DNA from: Rutstroemia sp. NJR-2017a BVV2
Lineage: Eukaryota > Ascomycota > Leotiomycetes > Helotiales > Rutstroemiaceae
Reading direction: 5' to 3'
Assembly (NCBI GenBank): GCA_002946415.1
Contig: NJPS01000076.1
Span: 558,001-622,000 of the forward strand
Length of the DNA: 64,000 bases
Both the position numbers and the translations under genes were made by a program. Below are positions 23,016 to 33,190 of this stretch, piece by piece. Within the stretch, counting starts at the first letter, position 1. Each line of letters begins with the position of its first letter. The notes beneath the pieces are model-generated. The model was not told where the DNA came from and ran no database searches. It saw only the letters and a list, made by a program, of their open reading frames with translations.

Positions 23016-24456
23016 TTTTGTGTCAATCTCGCCGAGACAATCTTATTATGTAGACTAAATGAAATGAGCTTCGATCGAGTGTAATGAGGACCGGTAATCT
23101 AAAAAGCAAGAGTGTGTCAGCGAAGTGCCAGCTCGAGAGACGGATACAACCCCGCAGATAAAGAACAATTGTAGCAATCCGTAGCGATAACACACGCCGT
23201 GAAACCTCTCAACCCCAATGAGACTTCATCATCTGTCGCTAGTAACATTTAATCGACTGAAAATGTCGTTGCAGATCCAGAGTGATGAAACTAAGAGAAA
23301 GCCCAACTAGTAACATATTAACTGTTCTACAGAGTAGAAATGTTTCCCAATGGTATGTAGAACTCCGCTCAGGCAAAGTTGTGCCATGAAGAACGCATGA
23401 ATGTGTTTCCTACAATGCTACTGTCGTGCTTGTGTGGATTTATCGCAAAGCCAGGAGCTAACCACAAATGCAGAAACACATGAGTGAGCCTGAGAGTGTT
23501 CGAATCTTATAGCTTTTAGACCTGGGAAGACCGAACGGCCTTGTATCTTTCTTTTGACGCATCGTTGCGCTGGTGCTGGGATCGAAGAGGGCATGGGGAT
23601 CGAGTAACCAGTCGAACGTTCTTGGGCGAGTTGCGAGGGCTAGGATAAAGTCGCAGACCATATATGTAGAAGAAACTTGAGATTTATCTGAGAAAACGAC
23701 TTGATACTTACTGTTAAATGCAGTGGCAAACCACCTGCAGAGCAGAACCAATTAAGTCGCAAATCGAGCAAGGCGTGCTTGTTGACCAGGAGAAACGAGC
23801 AGTGCAGCTTCACAGATAGTAAGGCAAAAAAAGGAGTGACAGTGCTTTCATTAGGCCTTGCACTGTAGTTTGCGACTAGATTGCAGAGGTTTGAAGAGGT
23901 TCCTTCTTATCGATGGCACGTTGATGCTATCTCTGTGCATCGTTTTTCTGCCGGCGGTGATGTCTTCGCCGGTAGTACCTCGGAATGCAAGATATTTATA
24001 GCGGCGGCCACGTCTAAAATAAACTTATGGAGGCATACAGTTGTATATGTTCATTATGTCTGAGATGGGCAAATAATATGGGAAATGTAGCAAGTCGTTT
24101 AAGAAAAATATATATCAGAATCTTAAAATCCCGATTTTTCGTTTCTTGGTTAGCTTTCTGTTATTCTGCCAGGTATGTAAAGTTACAGGCCGCCCAGTGC
24201 CGCCCTATTCATCCCCGCCGCACTTCTACCCCTCCAAATTTCCCCTCCAACCGATAAGATAAGCAAAGAATAAATTTTCATTTTCAAAAGTTTCCTCCTT
24301 GTCATTCGTTCCTCGCTTTCTGCACTCATTTCGCGAGCACAGCAGCAGTTGATTGTCAAAGTGTGCGAGGCACATCTCTCACTATCAATCCTGTATCTGC
24401 TGGAGATTGGTGACAAGTATTTCACACCCAATATCGCGAGCAACCAACCCATCATA
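23016..24456. other. Long intergenic region between divergent genes
   Basis: 1.44 kb between the Mms19-like gene and MTD1. On the minus strand 23458-23751 is open and contains a GTAAGT/CTAG pair that would splice to a short frame (FNTLATRPRTFDWLLDPHA), but I cannot tie it to a family or a good start. Bases 23990-24180 are AT-rich. A pyrimidine-rich stretch at 24225-24310 is probably the MTD1 promoter or 5' UTR. Confidence 0.4.
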
Positions 24457-25703
24457 ATGGCATCAACACCGGTTCCAGCAACCTGCAAGGTTATTCTTGC
24501 TCAGGGAATTGCCAAAGGCTTGCTGGCAGAAGTGAAAGAAGGACTGCAAAAGCTGCCCATCAAGCCCAAGCTTGTTGGACTTCTCGCAAATGATGATCCA
24601 GCAGCGAAGATGTATGCGGATTGGTCAATGGCAACGTGCATTGAAAAGTAAGCGAACAATCCCTACTCCGTCGACTGGAGACATGCATATGGTCGAAAGT
24701 ACTTGCCTCAGCATTTGGCCTGAAGGAGAGGAAGGAAGGCGCCGATGTGCCTCACTTATGAAACCCCCGCTTGAGCCATGGGATTTGAGAATACTTGGAA
24801 GTTACAACGATGACTGCTAAAGATGGTTTGGTTGACCAGCAGATCGACATCTGGCTAATCTCATTTATTCAGTGGATTTGACTTCGACCTACGAAAATTC
24901 ACCAAGGAAGAAATCGAAGACGAGATAATCAAAGCCAACAACGACGAGTCTATTCACGGCATAATTGTCTACTATCCAATTTTTCCTGCCCCTTCGCGAC
25001 AAGATGGTTATATACAGCAGACAGTTGCGCTGAATAAGGATGTTGAAGGATTGAGTCACACCTACGTCTTCAACATGTATCAGAATATTCGTTTCCTCGA
25101 TCCTCCGCACAATACTCAGAAGTCGATCCTTCCCTGCACTCCTCTTGCCGTTGTCAAAGTTCTCGAGTACCTCCACATATATAATTCTATCTTACCATAT
25201 GGAAATCGATTATTCGGGAAGGTCATCACCGTAGTCAATCGATCTGAAGTCGTTGGCCGTCCCTTGGCTGCTTTGCTTGCCAATGACGGTGCTACCGTTT
25301 ACTCTGTGGATCTCGATGGGGTCAAGGTCTTCACGCGCGGGAAGGGTATCAAGAAGTCACATCACGAGGTTCACGACTCAGATTACACACTTGACCAGTG
25401 TTTAGGCATTAGTGATGTTATAATCAGCGGTGTTCCGGGCGAAAAGTTCAAAATAAACACCGAAGCAATTCGAGATGGAGCGGTCTGTATCAATTTCTCT
25501 TCGGAGAAAAACTTTGATGGACCTGCTGTCAAAGAGAAAGCTTCCATATATGTGCCTTCGATTGGGAAGGTCACAATTGCAGTTCTGTTGCGCAATCTTC
25601 TGGTCGGTACAGTTTCTCAAGCATATGCTATTTATTGCTGACTTTGGAGTAGCGACTGGTACAAAACCAAGGGAAGAGCTTGGGCGATGACGCCGGACGA
25701 TAG
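24457..25703 (+). CDS. MTD1: NAD-dependent 5,10-methylenetetrahydrofolate dehydrogenase
   Basis: Join(24457..24647, 24873..25602, 25653..25703), 323 residues. Intron 1 is unusually long for this window (225 nt); intron 2 is 50 nt and its removal gives the expected end RLVQNQGKS. Conserved pieces are ANDDPAAKMYADW in the folate domain, the DVEGL motif, KSILPCTPLAVVK, and the dinucleotide-binding VVNRSEVVGRPLAALLAND followed by ATVYSVD. The C-terminal YVPSIGKVTIAVLLRN closes the fold. The enzyme oxidises methylene-THF to methenyl-THF with NAD in cytosolic one-carbon metabolism for purine synthesis; it is monofunctional, unlike the C1-THF synthases. Length agrees with yeast Mtd1 (320). Confidence 0.95.
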
Positions 25704-27026
25704 GAACTCCTTCATACTACCCTAGATTTAGCAAGGTGAGAGAAGCTCATCACCGCATAACCACTTCCATCACATGAAACCGATCGTCGGATTCTTGAGT
25801 TGAGCTGTAAAAGTGGTCGGCAAATGTTCAAAAGTTTATACAGGCGTTCATTGGAGAAAGAAAAAGAATACCACGGGCGTTGTCTGCAGCAGAAAGGAAA
25901 ACGTTGATTTGGAAACCCGAACCTAGACTTTCAGAAGGACCCTTGGACAGGCATAGTGAAATATAACCCAGGAGCAATTTAGTAGTGAAACAACTCTTAC
26001 CTGTGCCAGATTGCTGCTGTTTTGCGCTGGTGAATATATCGAGAAGGCTTCCGCGAGCCCTTCAACGACCATTCTAAATCCAAGCATAAGTTCGTAACAG
26101 ACACACAATCCAAACCCCCTCGTTACGTTGTGTTTGTGGCCCAAACCCCAACCACTAACGATCTGAGATAGCTTCCAAGCCATAGCCAAGCAAACCTCAT
26201 CTCGGAACTAACGACCCATCAAGCCACATGGAAGGAAAAGTTCTGGGCAAAATTTACGACATGCAACAAAAGCACAAAGTTTCTTTCCTCGCACGTGTAA
26301 AGCCAAGAAGGAAGATGCTTAAGATGAAGTCGGAACCGCAGTTAGAAGCGGCTGTTTCGTGTGGTCCGTCAGAACCCGAGAAGGACGGGAGGGATGACTG
26401 GAAGCAGACACGTGTTTGATTTAAGAGGGACGAATTCCTTGGCTGTATTTTTCTTCTGGGAAGGCTTCTTCCGTATAGATCGCGTGTAATGCAGGGAAGG
26501 TAAGATGTGAGGATAGCGGCGGATTGCTGCCCAGGACGGAAAAGGGGCAGGAGGCTGACGAGTCTTAGTCCGAGAAGATGCAGGGCGGGAAAGTCTAAGC
26601 GATCTTTCTTGTGTTCATTGGTACTATTGCTCTAAAGGGCTATCTCCGTATTATTACTCTGATATTATATATACATACAAAATCCCCAACCTATCTATAT
26701 ACCACTAGTCAACCAAACCAACCATGCATACAAAGAACCTACACCGTCCGTCAATCCACCCATACCATCCCATCCATCCATAAACCAATCTCCTTTAGTC
26801 GCCCCAGGGTATCAAAACAAGTAAAGAAAATACACCAAACAAAGTCTCCCTATCTCAAGAAAACAAGAAGCGCTATCCGGAACGGCGCCACCATCAATCC
26901 AGCCAGCCCAAGATGTATAATACAAGAGAGGAAGCAGGATAGCAAAAAGAACATTGACTAATTTCCAAGTCTTCCAAGAACAGTTGAAACATCAACGAAC
27001 TCATGCCTCTGTTGTCTTCCATCTAA
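25704..27026. other. Intergenic region, no gene seen
   Basis: 1.3 kb between convergent genes. Short open frames exist on both strands, but their translations are compositionally random and lack splice support. Bases 26660-26960 are A- and CA-rich, probably 3' flank of the ELMO-like gene. Confidence 0.45.
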
Positions 27027-29216
27027 TCAAACTTCATAATAGTAATCATCATCCAAGCCTTCTCTACTCGGCACAATGCCCGCATCAGGTGGTGGTCCAC
27101 CATACCCATCATCGAGTCTGACGTTCAGGAGGCGGATCTTCAACCCATAATCACCAACCAATCCAACCAACTTGTTCGTCTCTGCGGTAATGGGTGTCTG
27201 ATTAAGCAACATGAGCAGACCATCAAGCCATTCGGAGGCCAGACTATGAGTAGGTGGCATGAGAGTAAGGATTGCCTTTTCCGCCGAATCGCTACCGGCA
27301 GCCTGAGTCTTGTTCTCTCCAGCCGAGACGTAGCTATTGATTGTGATTTTCGTAGTTGAGATAGGTTTACTTGGTGGGGGAGCAGTGTCTTTGAGAGTTG
27401 ACGAGCTAGAAATACTGGACCCGTCATCCGTTGATGCCGAGACATTTGAGACGACGGAGCTGACGGTGCTCAGGTCTATCTTTTCATGGAGCTGGTCGAG
27501 CGTGGGGTCTTTGCTCATTTGGTGGTCGAAATCGAAGTAGTGAAGATATCGGCGGTTGTGGGAAAGCCTAACGAATCGCCAGCTCGTTGTAGGTATCCTC
27601 CGTCCGTTGCTTTTCCCGGAACTTTCGTCGCTATTGACTTTTGGCTGGACTATCCTAGGAAACCATCCTCCCTGAAGTAAACACCTTATTCTCTGTTCCT
27701 TGACGAATTGCAAAGCCTCATGCTTGAGCTCGTCCCTGACTTGGTGTAGATGCTGACCCCATTCATCTTCGAATGTCAATTCTAGTAACTCCATTTGTAA
27801 ATTCCGCAGCTTCGAATATTCGAACTCTGATAATTCTTCTTCGACCTCCAAAACATCCTTTGTTCGTGGAGCTTGTCCAACTACTTGCTCCACCAAAATT
27901 CTCACTAGTTCTGCGACTTTCAAAAAATCATCCTGCTCAGCACCAGTTGCTTTCCATAACCTGAAGAAGGCCTGTAGACTGGATGTGTGTAATCTAGACC
28001 ACTGTAACAATAACGGCCGGAATACTCTGTCATAATTCTTTACTCCGTCTAGAACAAGATATGCTTTCGCATCCTCGGCATCTGACTTGTCGACATCGAA
28101 GTGGTCGTAAAGTATCGATGTTACTATCAAACTCGCTCTTGCAATAGGACATCGCTCGTGAAGTGGCTTCGAAGATTGTTCCAGCAGAAGTTTCTGAAAA
28201 CTGTCTTCATTCTTCCTGATGTAATCCGTCAAGTCCATCATTCCGAGGAATCCCGTTGATTCGAACTCCCAAGCAGGGCTTTCGGTCTCAAAACCCAATC
28301 TTCGCCATTTCTCAGGGTTGTGTCGTCGGCTCCCTTTCTTAGAACCCTCCGCCGTTTCTTCAACTTTTGCAACAGCCCCATTGCTGGTATCTTTCTTCTC
28401 GGGAGCGCTCGCCAAATGTATGCCTTTTAGAGCTCGTCTATGCTCGGGTCGTTCCAGATCTACCTTGACTTCCCTCCACTTGCTTAATAGAACCTTCGTT
28501 AATGTCTGAAACTCCAGTAACGGGTGCGCCAGGTCTTGTAATGCTGAGCTCTGCATCAAACTATACGCAGATTTGATTACCCCCAGGTCTTGTAATCGCT
28601 TGATGAACTTCGGCCACTCCTCGCCCGTCCCGCTACTTTTGCTGACATTGTCTTTCGCATTCCCATTGTCGTTTGTGATAGCGTCTCGCATCAGCGCATT
28701 GAGTAGCATTAGCGCGTTAGCACACAACAGATGATCTGCGGAACTAAGTTGTGATACTACCATTTCGAAGAATTGTGGATATACTGCGACTGCGGGTTTC
28801 AGAGCTCGAAATCCAAATGCGCCAGGCACTTTGATGCCCCCTCTCGCGGATTGCGGGTGGCTAACGATAGCGACCAATATCGACATGGCTCCTCGAAGGA
28901 TATTGACTAGGGGATGGGTAACAATCAACTCCACCACGCGTTCCACCAATTCTCCCGCCCCAGGCGACTCGAAGATTTCCCAGCCCATATCAACCTCGAG
29001 CAATCGGCTTAGACTCTGCAAGGAGTATGCGAGAGTGTTTGCATTGGTTGTCATGATCAGTCGGCGGAGAATGGTAAGCCCGCCAGAAGATATAAACACA
29101 TCTGCGAAGGAGGGATCGTTGATTGAAGACTGAAGTTTGAAGACTGCCATTTTGCGCATAGCATCTTCATCACTATTGAGCCGCGATAACAGCGACGGTA
29201 TGTCTGCTTGGTCCAT
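27027..29216 (-). CDS. ELMO/CED-12-domain protein
   Basis: 729 residues from the ATG at 29216 (MDQADIPSLLSRLN); the frame remains open 71 codons further upstream, but that part lacks conserved character. The N-terminal half is armadillo-like helical repeats (INDPSFADVFISSGGLTILRR is typical). The ELMO domain covers roughly residues 315-440, with GFLGMMDLTDYIRKNEDSF and ARASLIVTSILYDHF. A pleckstrin-like region follows, marked by QGGWFPRI, WRFVRLSHNRRYLHYFDFD and a DGLLMLL helix near the end. ELMO proteins pair with DOCK-type exchange factors to activate Rac-family GTPases for polarised growth. No intron is needed. The partner is not in this window. Confidence 0.88.
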   Translation of the reverse strand: MDQADIPSLLSRLNSDEDAMRKMAVFKLQSSINDPSFADVFISSGGLTILRRLIMTTNANTLAYSLQSLSRLLEVDMGWEIFESPGAGELVERVVELIVTHPLVNILRGAMSILVAIVSHPQSARGGIKVPGAFGFRALKPAVAVYPQFFEMVVSQLSSADHLLCANALMLLNALMRDAITNDNGNAKDNVSKSSGTGEEWPKFIKRLQDLGVIKSAYSLMQSSALQDLAHPLLEFQTLTKVLLSKWREVKVDLERPEHRRALKGIHLASAPEKKDTSNGAVAKVEETAEGSKKGSRRHNPEKWRRLGFETESPAWEFESTGFLGMMDLTDYIRKNEDSFQKLLLEQSSKPLHERCPIARASLIVTSILYDHFDVDKSDAEDAKAYLVLDGVKNYDRVFRPLLLQWSRLHTSSLQAFFRLWKATGAEQDDFLKVAELVRILVEQVVGQAPRTKDVLEVEEELSEFEYSKLRNLQMELLELTFEDEWGQHLHQVRDELKHEALQFVKEQRIRCLLQGGWFPRIVQPKVNSDESSGKSNGRRIPTTSWRFVRLSHNRRYLHYFDFDHQMSKDPTLDQLHEKIDLSTVSSVVSNVSASTDDGSSISSSSTLKDTAPPPSKPISTTKITINSYVSAGENKTQAAGSDSAEKAILTLMPPTHSLASEWLDGLLMLLNQTPITAETNKLVGLVGDYGLKIRLLNVRLDDGYGGPPPDAGIVPSREGLDDDYYYEV

Positions 29217-29815
29217 TGCGTGTCGTGTATTCGTATCTTTGGGAGGGGATGGATCTAGAACTGGAGGAGACCTTGCTCTGGGCGATTGAAACTCGATCTG
29301 CCCCGTTAGTGTAATCACAATCACATTTGCTCGAGTACTGTCGCGAATCACGCCCAAGGAAGTCGCACTATGTATCCAAGAGATTCCAATTTGTGTTTGT
29401 TTTGTGTTTGTTTTGTGTTTTTGTGCCAAATAGTTGCAACTATTCGGAGATTAAAAAGTTAAGGGTGTATCGAGTTAGGAGCGAGAGCTCGAAGAAACAG
29501 AGGGCCCGTGCATCATGTGCCGGAAGAGCTCTTTGCAGGCCCGTGTAAGATGGAAAGAGCCGAGAGCTTTGGGGAAGAAGCTGCAGTATTAATTCCTTGG
29601 GGGTTTGGTACTCATAGGTATGTGACAATAGTATCTGAAAATTTATGGCAAGAAAATTGTAGATGGTTTTAATCTATCTACATAGAAATAACTGACAATC
29701 ATCAAAAAGCCGACAAGATATTCTGCCGCATTATCGGCGATCGTGGAGAGAATCAAAACTGATGCTCAAGGTATCTGAAAATCCAATACTAAGCCCCAAG
29801 TTTGCGTCCCTCTCC
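29217..29815. other. Intergenic region, no gene seen
   Basis: Upstream of the ELMO-like gene and 3' flank of the next minus-strand gene. A T/G-rich run of TTTGTGTTTGTTTTG type at about 29390-29425 lies in the likely promoter. Nothing else is recognisable. Confidence 0.45.
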
Positions 29816-30976
29816 TCAATCATCCTCGTCCATCAGACTGAGGCAATCCAACTCTGTCTGGACCAATCTTTGAAATTCTCCCCTTTCAATTCCCGCCACC
29901 TTTGCCAGTCTGTACAGGCTCTTAATACTCGTAGAAATATGTTGCTTGATGCCCATCTCACTCTGCTCACGAAGCTCTGCTCTCCTCTCAAGCCTCGCAA
30001 CTGTGTCGCTGCCACTCGACCCCGTACTGCTCCCGGGTCTTGGTTGTGCGACCTCAACATACTCTCCCACGTTGATTATCCCACTGCCAGAATCCTGGTT
30101 CCATGAATTTGCTTCATTGGATACTTTTGGGTCCTGTAAGCTTTGTTGTAATGTCGAGGTTATGTGGTCATCTTGGCCGAGTGATGATTCAATCGCGCCG
30201 TTTTGTGCTGCTTCGTCTGGGTCATGGTTATCCATAGCAGGCTGTACATCTGTGTATTGTGCATAGTATGAATCTTCGTCAGCGCCATCTTTCGATTCAT
30301 TCTGCATAGAATGTGGCGCTGGGGAATATTTCGGCGCTGGTGTCCGAGCAGGTGTATTGTCATACTGCGCCCAGTAATCGTCATCATCCTCCTCCTCCTC
30401 GTCTAGCGATGTGGTAACCTTTGACGTATTTGTATTATCTTCCGCTGTTTCAGTAGATGGTCTTTTAGCACCGGTCGAAAACGCAGTTTCTGCAGATGCC
30501 ATATCTGTTTCGCCCCATTTTGCTTGATTTTCACTGTCTAGCACTCCAACTTCCCCAATTCTCCAGCCATCACCACCGCCCAGTTCATCGCCGACGCACC
30601 AGACAAGTCGCACGCTCAAGGACAACTCTCGCAGTGTAACAAGTGCTTGTAAAGTTTCCTTATCAAGCCGCCGATATTGTATCTCCGCCTCGTTTTCCCA
30701 GTCCACTTCCACCTCGCCAGACACCGGATGTGCTTCCAAACGGTTGTTACTAACAGCCTTTTCTAACTGTGAAATCTTGGAGGAGTCGTAGCAGAGTAAC
30801 GGAAGCCATGGCTCTTCCGAAGACGAAGAAAGGATCTGCACTCTCTGTCGTAAAATCGGTGACAACAACGGCAGGAGCGCTGTGGGGGGTTGAGGAGATA
30901 CAGAAGCAGCAGGTAAAGATCCGAGCAAAGGTGCAACAAGACTTTCTACGTTTGGAGTGGTGATTGTTGTCGACAT
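29816..30976 (-). CDS. Uncharacterised acidic protein with a predicted helical C-terminus
   Basis: A single exon of 386 residues. The first 150 residues look folded: MSTTITTPNVESLVAPLLG, a Pro/Leu-rich stretch, then RVQILSSSSEEPWLPLLCY and LREVSL-like beta/alpha pattern. The middle is highly acidic, with the related short motifs DDYWAQYDNTPAR and DSYYAQYTDVQPA about 50 residues apart. The C-terminus is helical with basic residues (IKQHISTSIKSLYRLAKVAGI) ending in an acidic MDEDD. I recall similar architecture in conserved fungal hypothetical proteins but cannot name a function. No introns, membrane segments or catalytic motifs are visible. Confidence 0.8.
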   Translation of the reverse strand: MSTTITTPNVESLVAPLLGSLPAASVSPQPPTALLPLLSPILRQRVQILSSSSEEPWLPLLCYDSSKISQLEKAVSNNRLEAHPVSGEVEVDWENEAEIQYRRLDKETLQALVTLRELSLSVRLVWCVGDELGGGDGWRIGEVGVLDSENQAKWGETDMASAETAFSTGAKRPSTETAEDNTNTSKVTTSLDEEEEDDDDYWAQYDNTPARTPAPKYSPAPHSMQNESKDGADEDSYYAQYTDVQPAMDNHDPDEAAQNGAIESSLGQDDHITSTLQQSLQDPKVSNEANSWNQDSGSGIINVGEYVEVAQPRPGSSTGSSGSDTVARLERRAELREQSEMGIKQHISTSIKSLYRLAKVAGIERGEFQRLVQTELDCLSLMDEDD

Positions 30977-31603
30977 CTCGAGTTGCGGGATTATTGTGTT
31001 GTGGTTTATTCTATCACATGTAAATTGAGTGTAGAGGGGTGACTGATGGAAGAGTCAGAAACGCTTTCCTGCAGACAAGCTCGAGATGTTGAATTCTGCT
31101 TAATGTATCAGAACGCGAAAAGGTACGGAAGAATTCCAGGTACTCCTTTTCAATTAAGAGATATCTCTCGAGGTTCTGTGGAGACAACTGCCAGTAGCCA
31201 TTTTGTCTGTGGTACCCCGATGGGTGTGAACATGTCGAATTTCCTTCTGTCCGAACTTTTGTTCCTGCAAGTGTGGAGGAGATACCCACATTGAGCGATT
31301 CACGTGGGGATCTTGCAGAGCAATGCAGAGCCCCTGTCAACAAATGATAGTGTCTTGAGCACCAAGAGCACCAACCCAAACAGATTGCTCCAGAAATTCC
31401 GCTCAAAGCCTTCTGTAACTTCTACGTTTTCATTGCAATGATTTATTCTCTATGTACAAAGTCGTTTAGGTCTAACCCTCATCTTATTCACAACCAAAGT
31501 TGACTATTCCAGTCTATCTTGGCCTCGCAGATAAGTAGGAGTCTTGTCTTTGGAAGCATGAAGTAGCCCGCGAACATATACGGATCCCAGTTCTATTCTT
31601 CAC
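30977..31603. other. Intergenic region, no gene seen
   Basis: Upstream region of the acidic protein gene and 3' flank of TPC1. Open frames at 31014-31406 (minus) and 31046-31294 (plus) overlap each other antisense and show no family resemblance. Confidence 0.45.
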
Positions 31604-32740
31604 CTATCTCTCTGTAATACTCTTGTTATTTTCCATTTCCAAGAGTAAACGCAAGACCCGTTCGTAGGTCCACATCGTAACAGCACTAGCAGGAGCAGCT
31701 TTGAAAAGACTTTAAAGGTCAGTCTGTGGTAGTCAAAAGTAGAATCACCGCTGCACATACCTAACTGTCAATCCACGATACAATCCGCGATAACCCTCAG
31801 CCTCAATGATGGCTCGCATGGTCTTAAAAACGCCTTTGTAAACGGGAATATTCCTGTGCACATATTTTTCTCTGGTAGGCCCTTGAACCTGCAATCTTTT
31901 TCTAATCAGGTCGAATGGGAAGATGCCCGTCTTGGCAATTACTGAAGCAATAACTCCAGCTGTAGCATCGCCTGATCCGAAAGGTAACTGTAATGTGCTC
32001 AAAGGTAACCTAAGCGTTTCGTATGTCGCAAAGAAAATGCCCATGTAGGGAATGATCTGTCCAACTCCAGCACCGAGCCCCTGGAAAAAACCTCTAGGAC
32101 CTTCGTTCCTCGCAATATCTCGAATCGAACCTCGCAAGGAGCTGTATACTTTCTCGGTTCCTTGTGCGGCGAAGCGTGTCCGGAGTAAGTCGAGGGGATA
32201 AGTTGCAGTTGTAGCAACAGCCCCGGCGCATGCTCCAGCAATAAAACTCTCGACAGCAGCCGGCATTTGATGCTCGCCAACGGCCGTCTGAAGCCCCAAG
32301 GTAACAGATCTATAGGTAGTGAACTGAATCGCGCTGTATGAAACATACATCAATTCCGCGGGGATATTGCCCTTCCATAACCCCGTGAGCCCCTCTTCTC
32401 GAAGAATATGTTTGATCGTGGGCAAAGTGCCTTTGTATATTGGCGATCCTCGCAAGTCTCGTTGCGACAGCGGGTCTGAGGCTGAATGCGTTTGCAGTTG
32501 AAGGCGGATCTTGACGACATCGAGTGGAGCAATCACAAATCTGAGGCGGATAAATATTAGAGAACATGCTAGACTCAGTACTCTGGCAAGCTTACCTAGC
32601 AATCAATCCAGCTGTTGCTCCAGCCAGCATTGATTGAGTTTTGGAGCCCTTCAAACATGTTGTCAACCAATGCTTTTCATCAGAGATGATGTTTATTGAT
32701 CGAATACCTCATCTTTCAAATGCTCACCGCTGCGAGACAT
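31604..32740 (-). CDS. TPC1: Mitochondrial thiamine pyrophosphate carrier
   Basis: Complement of join(31604..31709, 31761..32540, 32596..32648, 32708..32740), 323 residues, with three short introns. Splicing restores the N-terminus [18 protein letters not shown], the first carrier repeat and the C-terminus ([19 protein letters not shown]). Three mitochondrial-carrier repeats are present, each with the signature P-x-D/E-x-x-[23 protein letters not shown] and [12 protein letters not shown]. Six membrane helices are expected in the inner mitochondrial membrane. Tpc1 imports thiamine pyrophosphate in exchange for cytosolic metabolites. An out-of-frame ATG lies 4 nt upstream (32744) and opens a 6-codon uORF overlapping the start, which could lower translation. 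The name rests on whole-protein resemblance. Confidence 0.9.
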
Positions 32741-33190
32741 ACATCTGACTCTTAATGAAAATCTTCGAGATTATGAAAGTCGACTTGAATATTATGGGTG
32801 GAACAAGCTGACCTGCGAGGGCAAAATTATTGATGCGAACGCAGAGTTCGTGCCATGTACAGTAAAAGCTATGGCTTGACCCAAAGAGGGTTAGCCTTCC
32901 CGCAACCTTACGGTAAAGTAAGCCTCCCGCGATTTTACTACAAACACGGCAACTTCTACTACCCGTGGAACATACTGCCCACTACTTCGCGATTTCACGA
33001 ATTCATCATGTGGACTTTTTATCATAAAGGGTATCCCTCACATCCAAAGCGACTTTCCGCGAACCTGCTCCACGGCTCATTGCCTGGTTACTCTAACGAG
33101 CTCGTCCGCCAGGAAGCCCTCATTGCCGGTAGCCTTGATCTTTGAAGTTCCAAGATATATATTCAGTCGGTAATAGATCAACGTCCGAAA
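32741..33190. promoter_or_regulatory. Divergent promoter region of TPC1 and the dioxygenase gene
   Basis: 450 bp lie between divergent starts. A 96-codon plus-strand frame at 32855-33145 is present but aromatic-rich, without a family or splice context; I do not call it a gene. Confidence 0.45.

Noticed and set aside
23458..23751. A 97-codon minus-strand frame with an internal GTAAGT/TAG pair
   Set aside because: Spliced or not, it gives a short product without a recognisable family or a credible start codon.
27027..29429. Extended start for the ELMO-like gene, adding 71 residues
   Set aside because: The extension comes from promoter-like sequence (TTTGTG repeats) and lacks conserved character; the ATG at 29216 begins the recognisable domain.
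32855..33145. A 96-codon plus-strand frame between TPC1 and the dioxygenase
   Set aside because: Aromatic- and Pro-rich translation without family resemblance, located in a shared promoter.
32741..33190. A thiamine pyrophosphate riboswitch upstream of TPC1
   Set aside because: I looked for the conserved CTGAGA and partner GGGTGC/ACCCTT blocks on the minus strand and did not find them.
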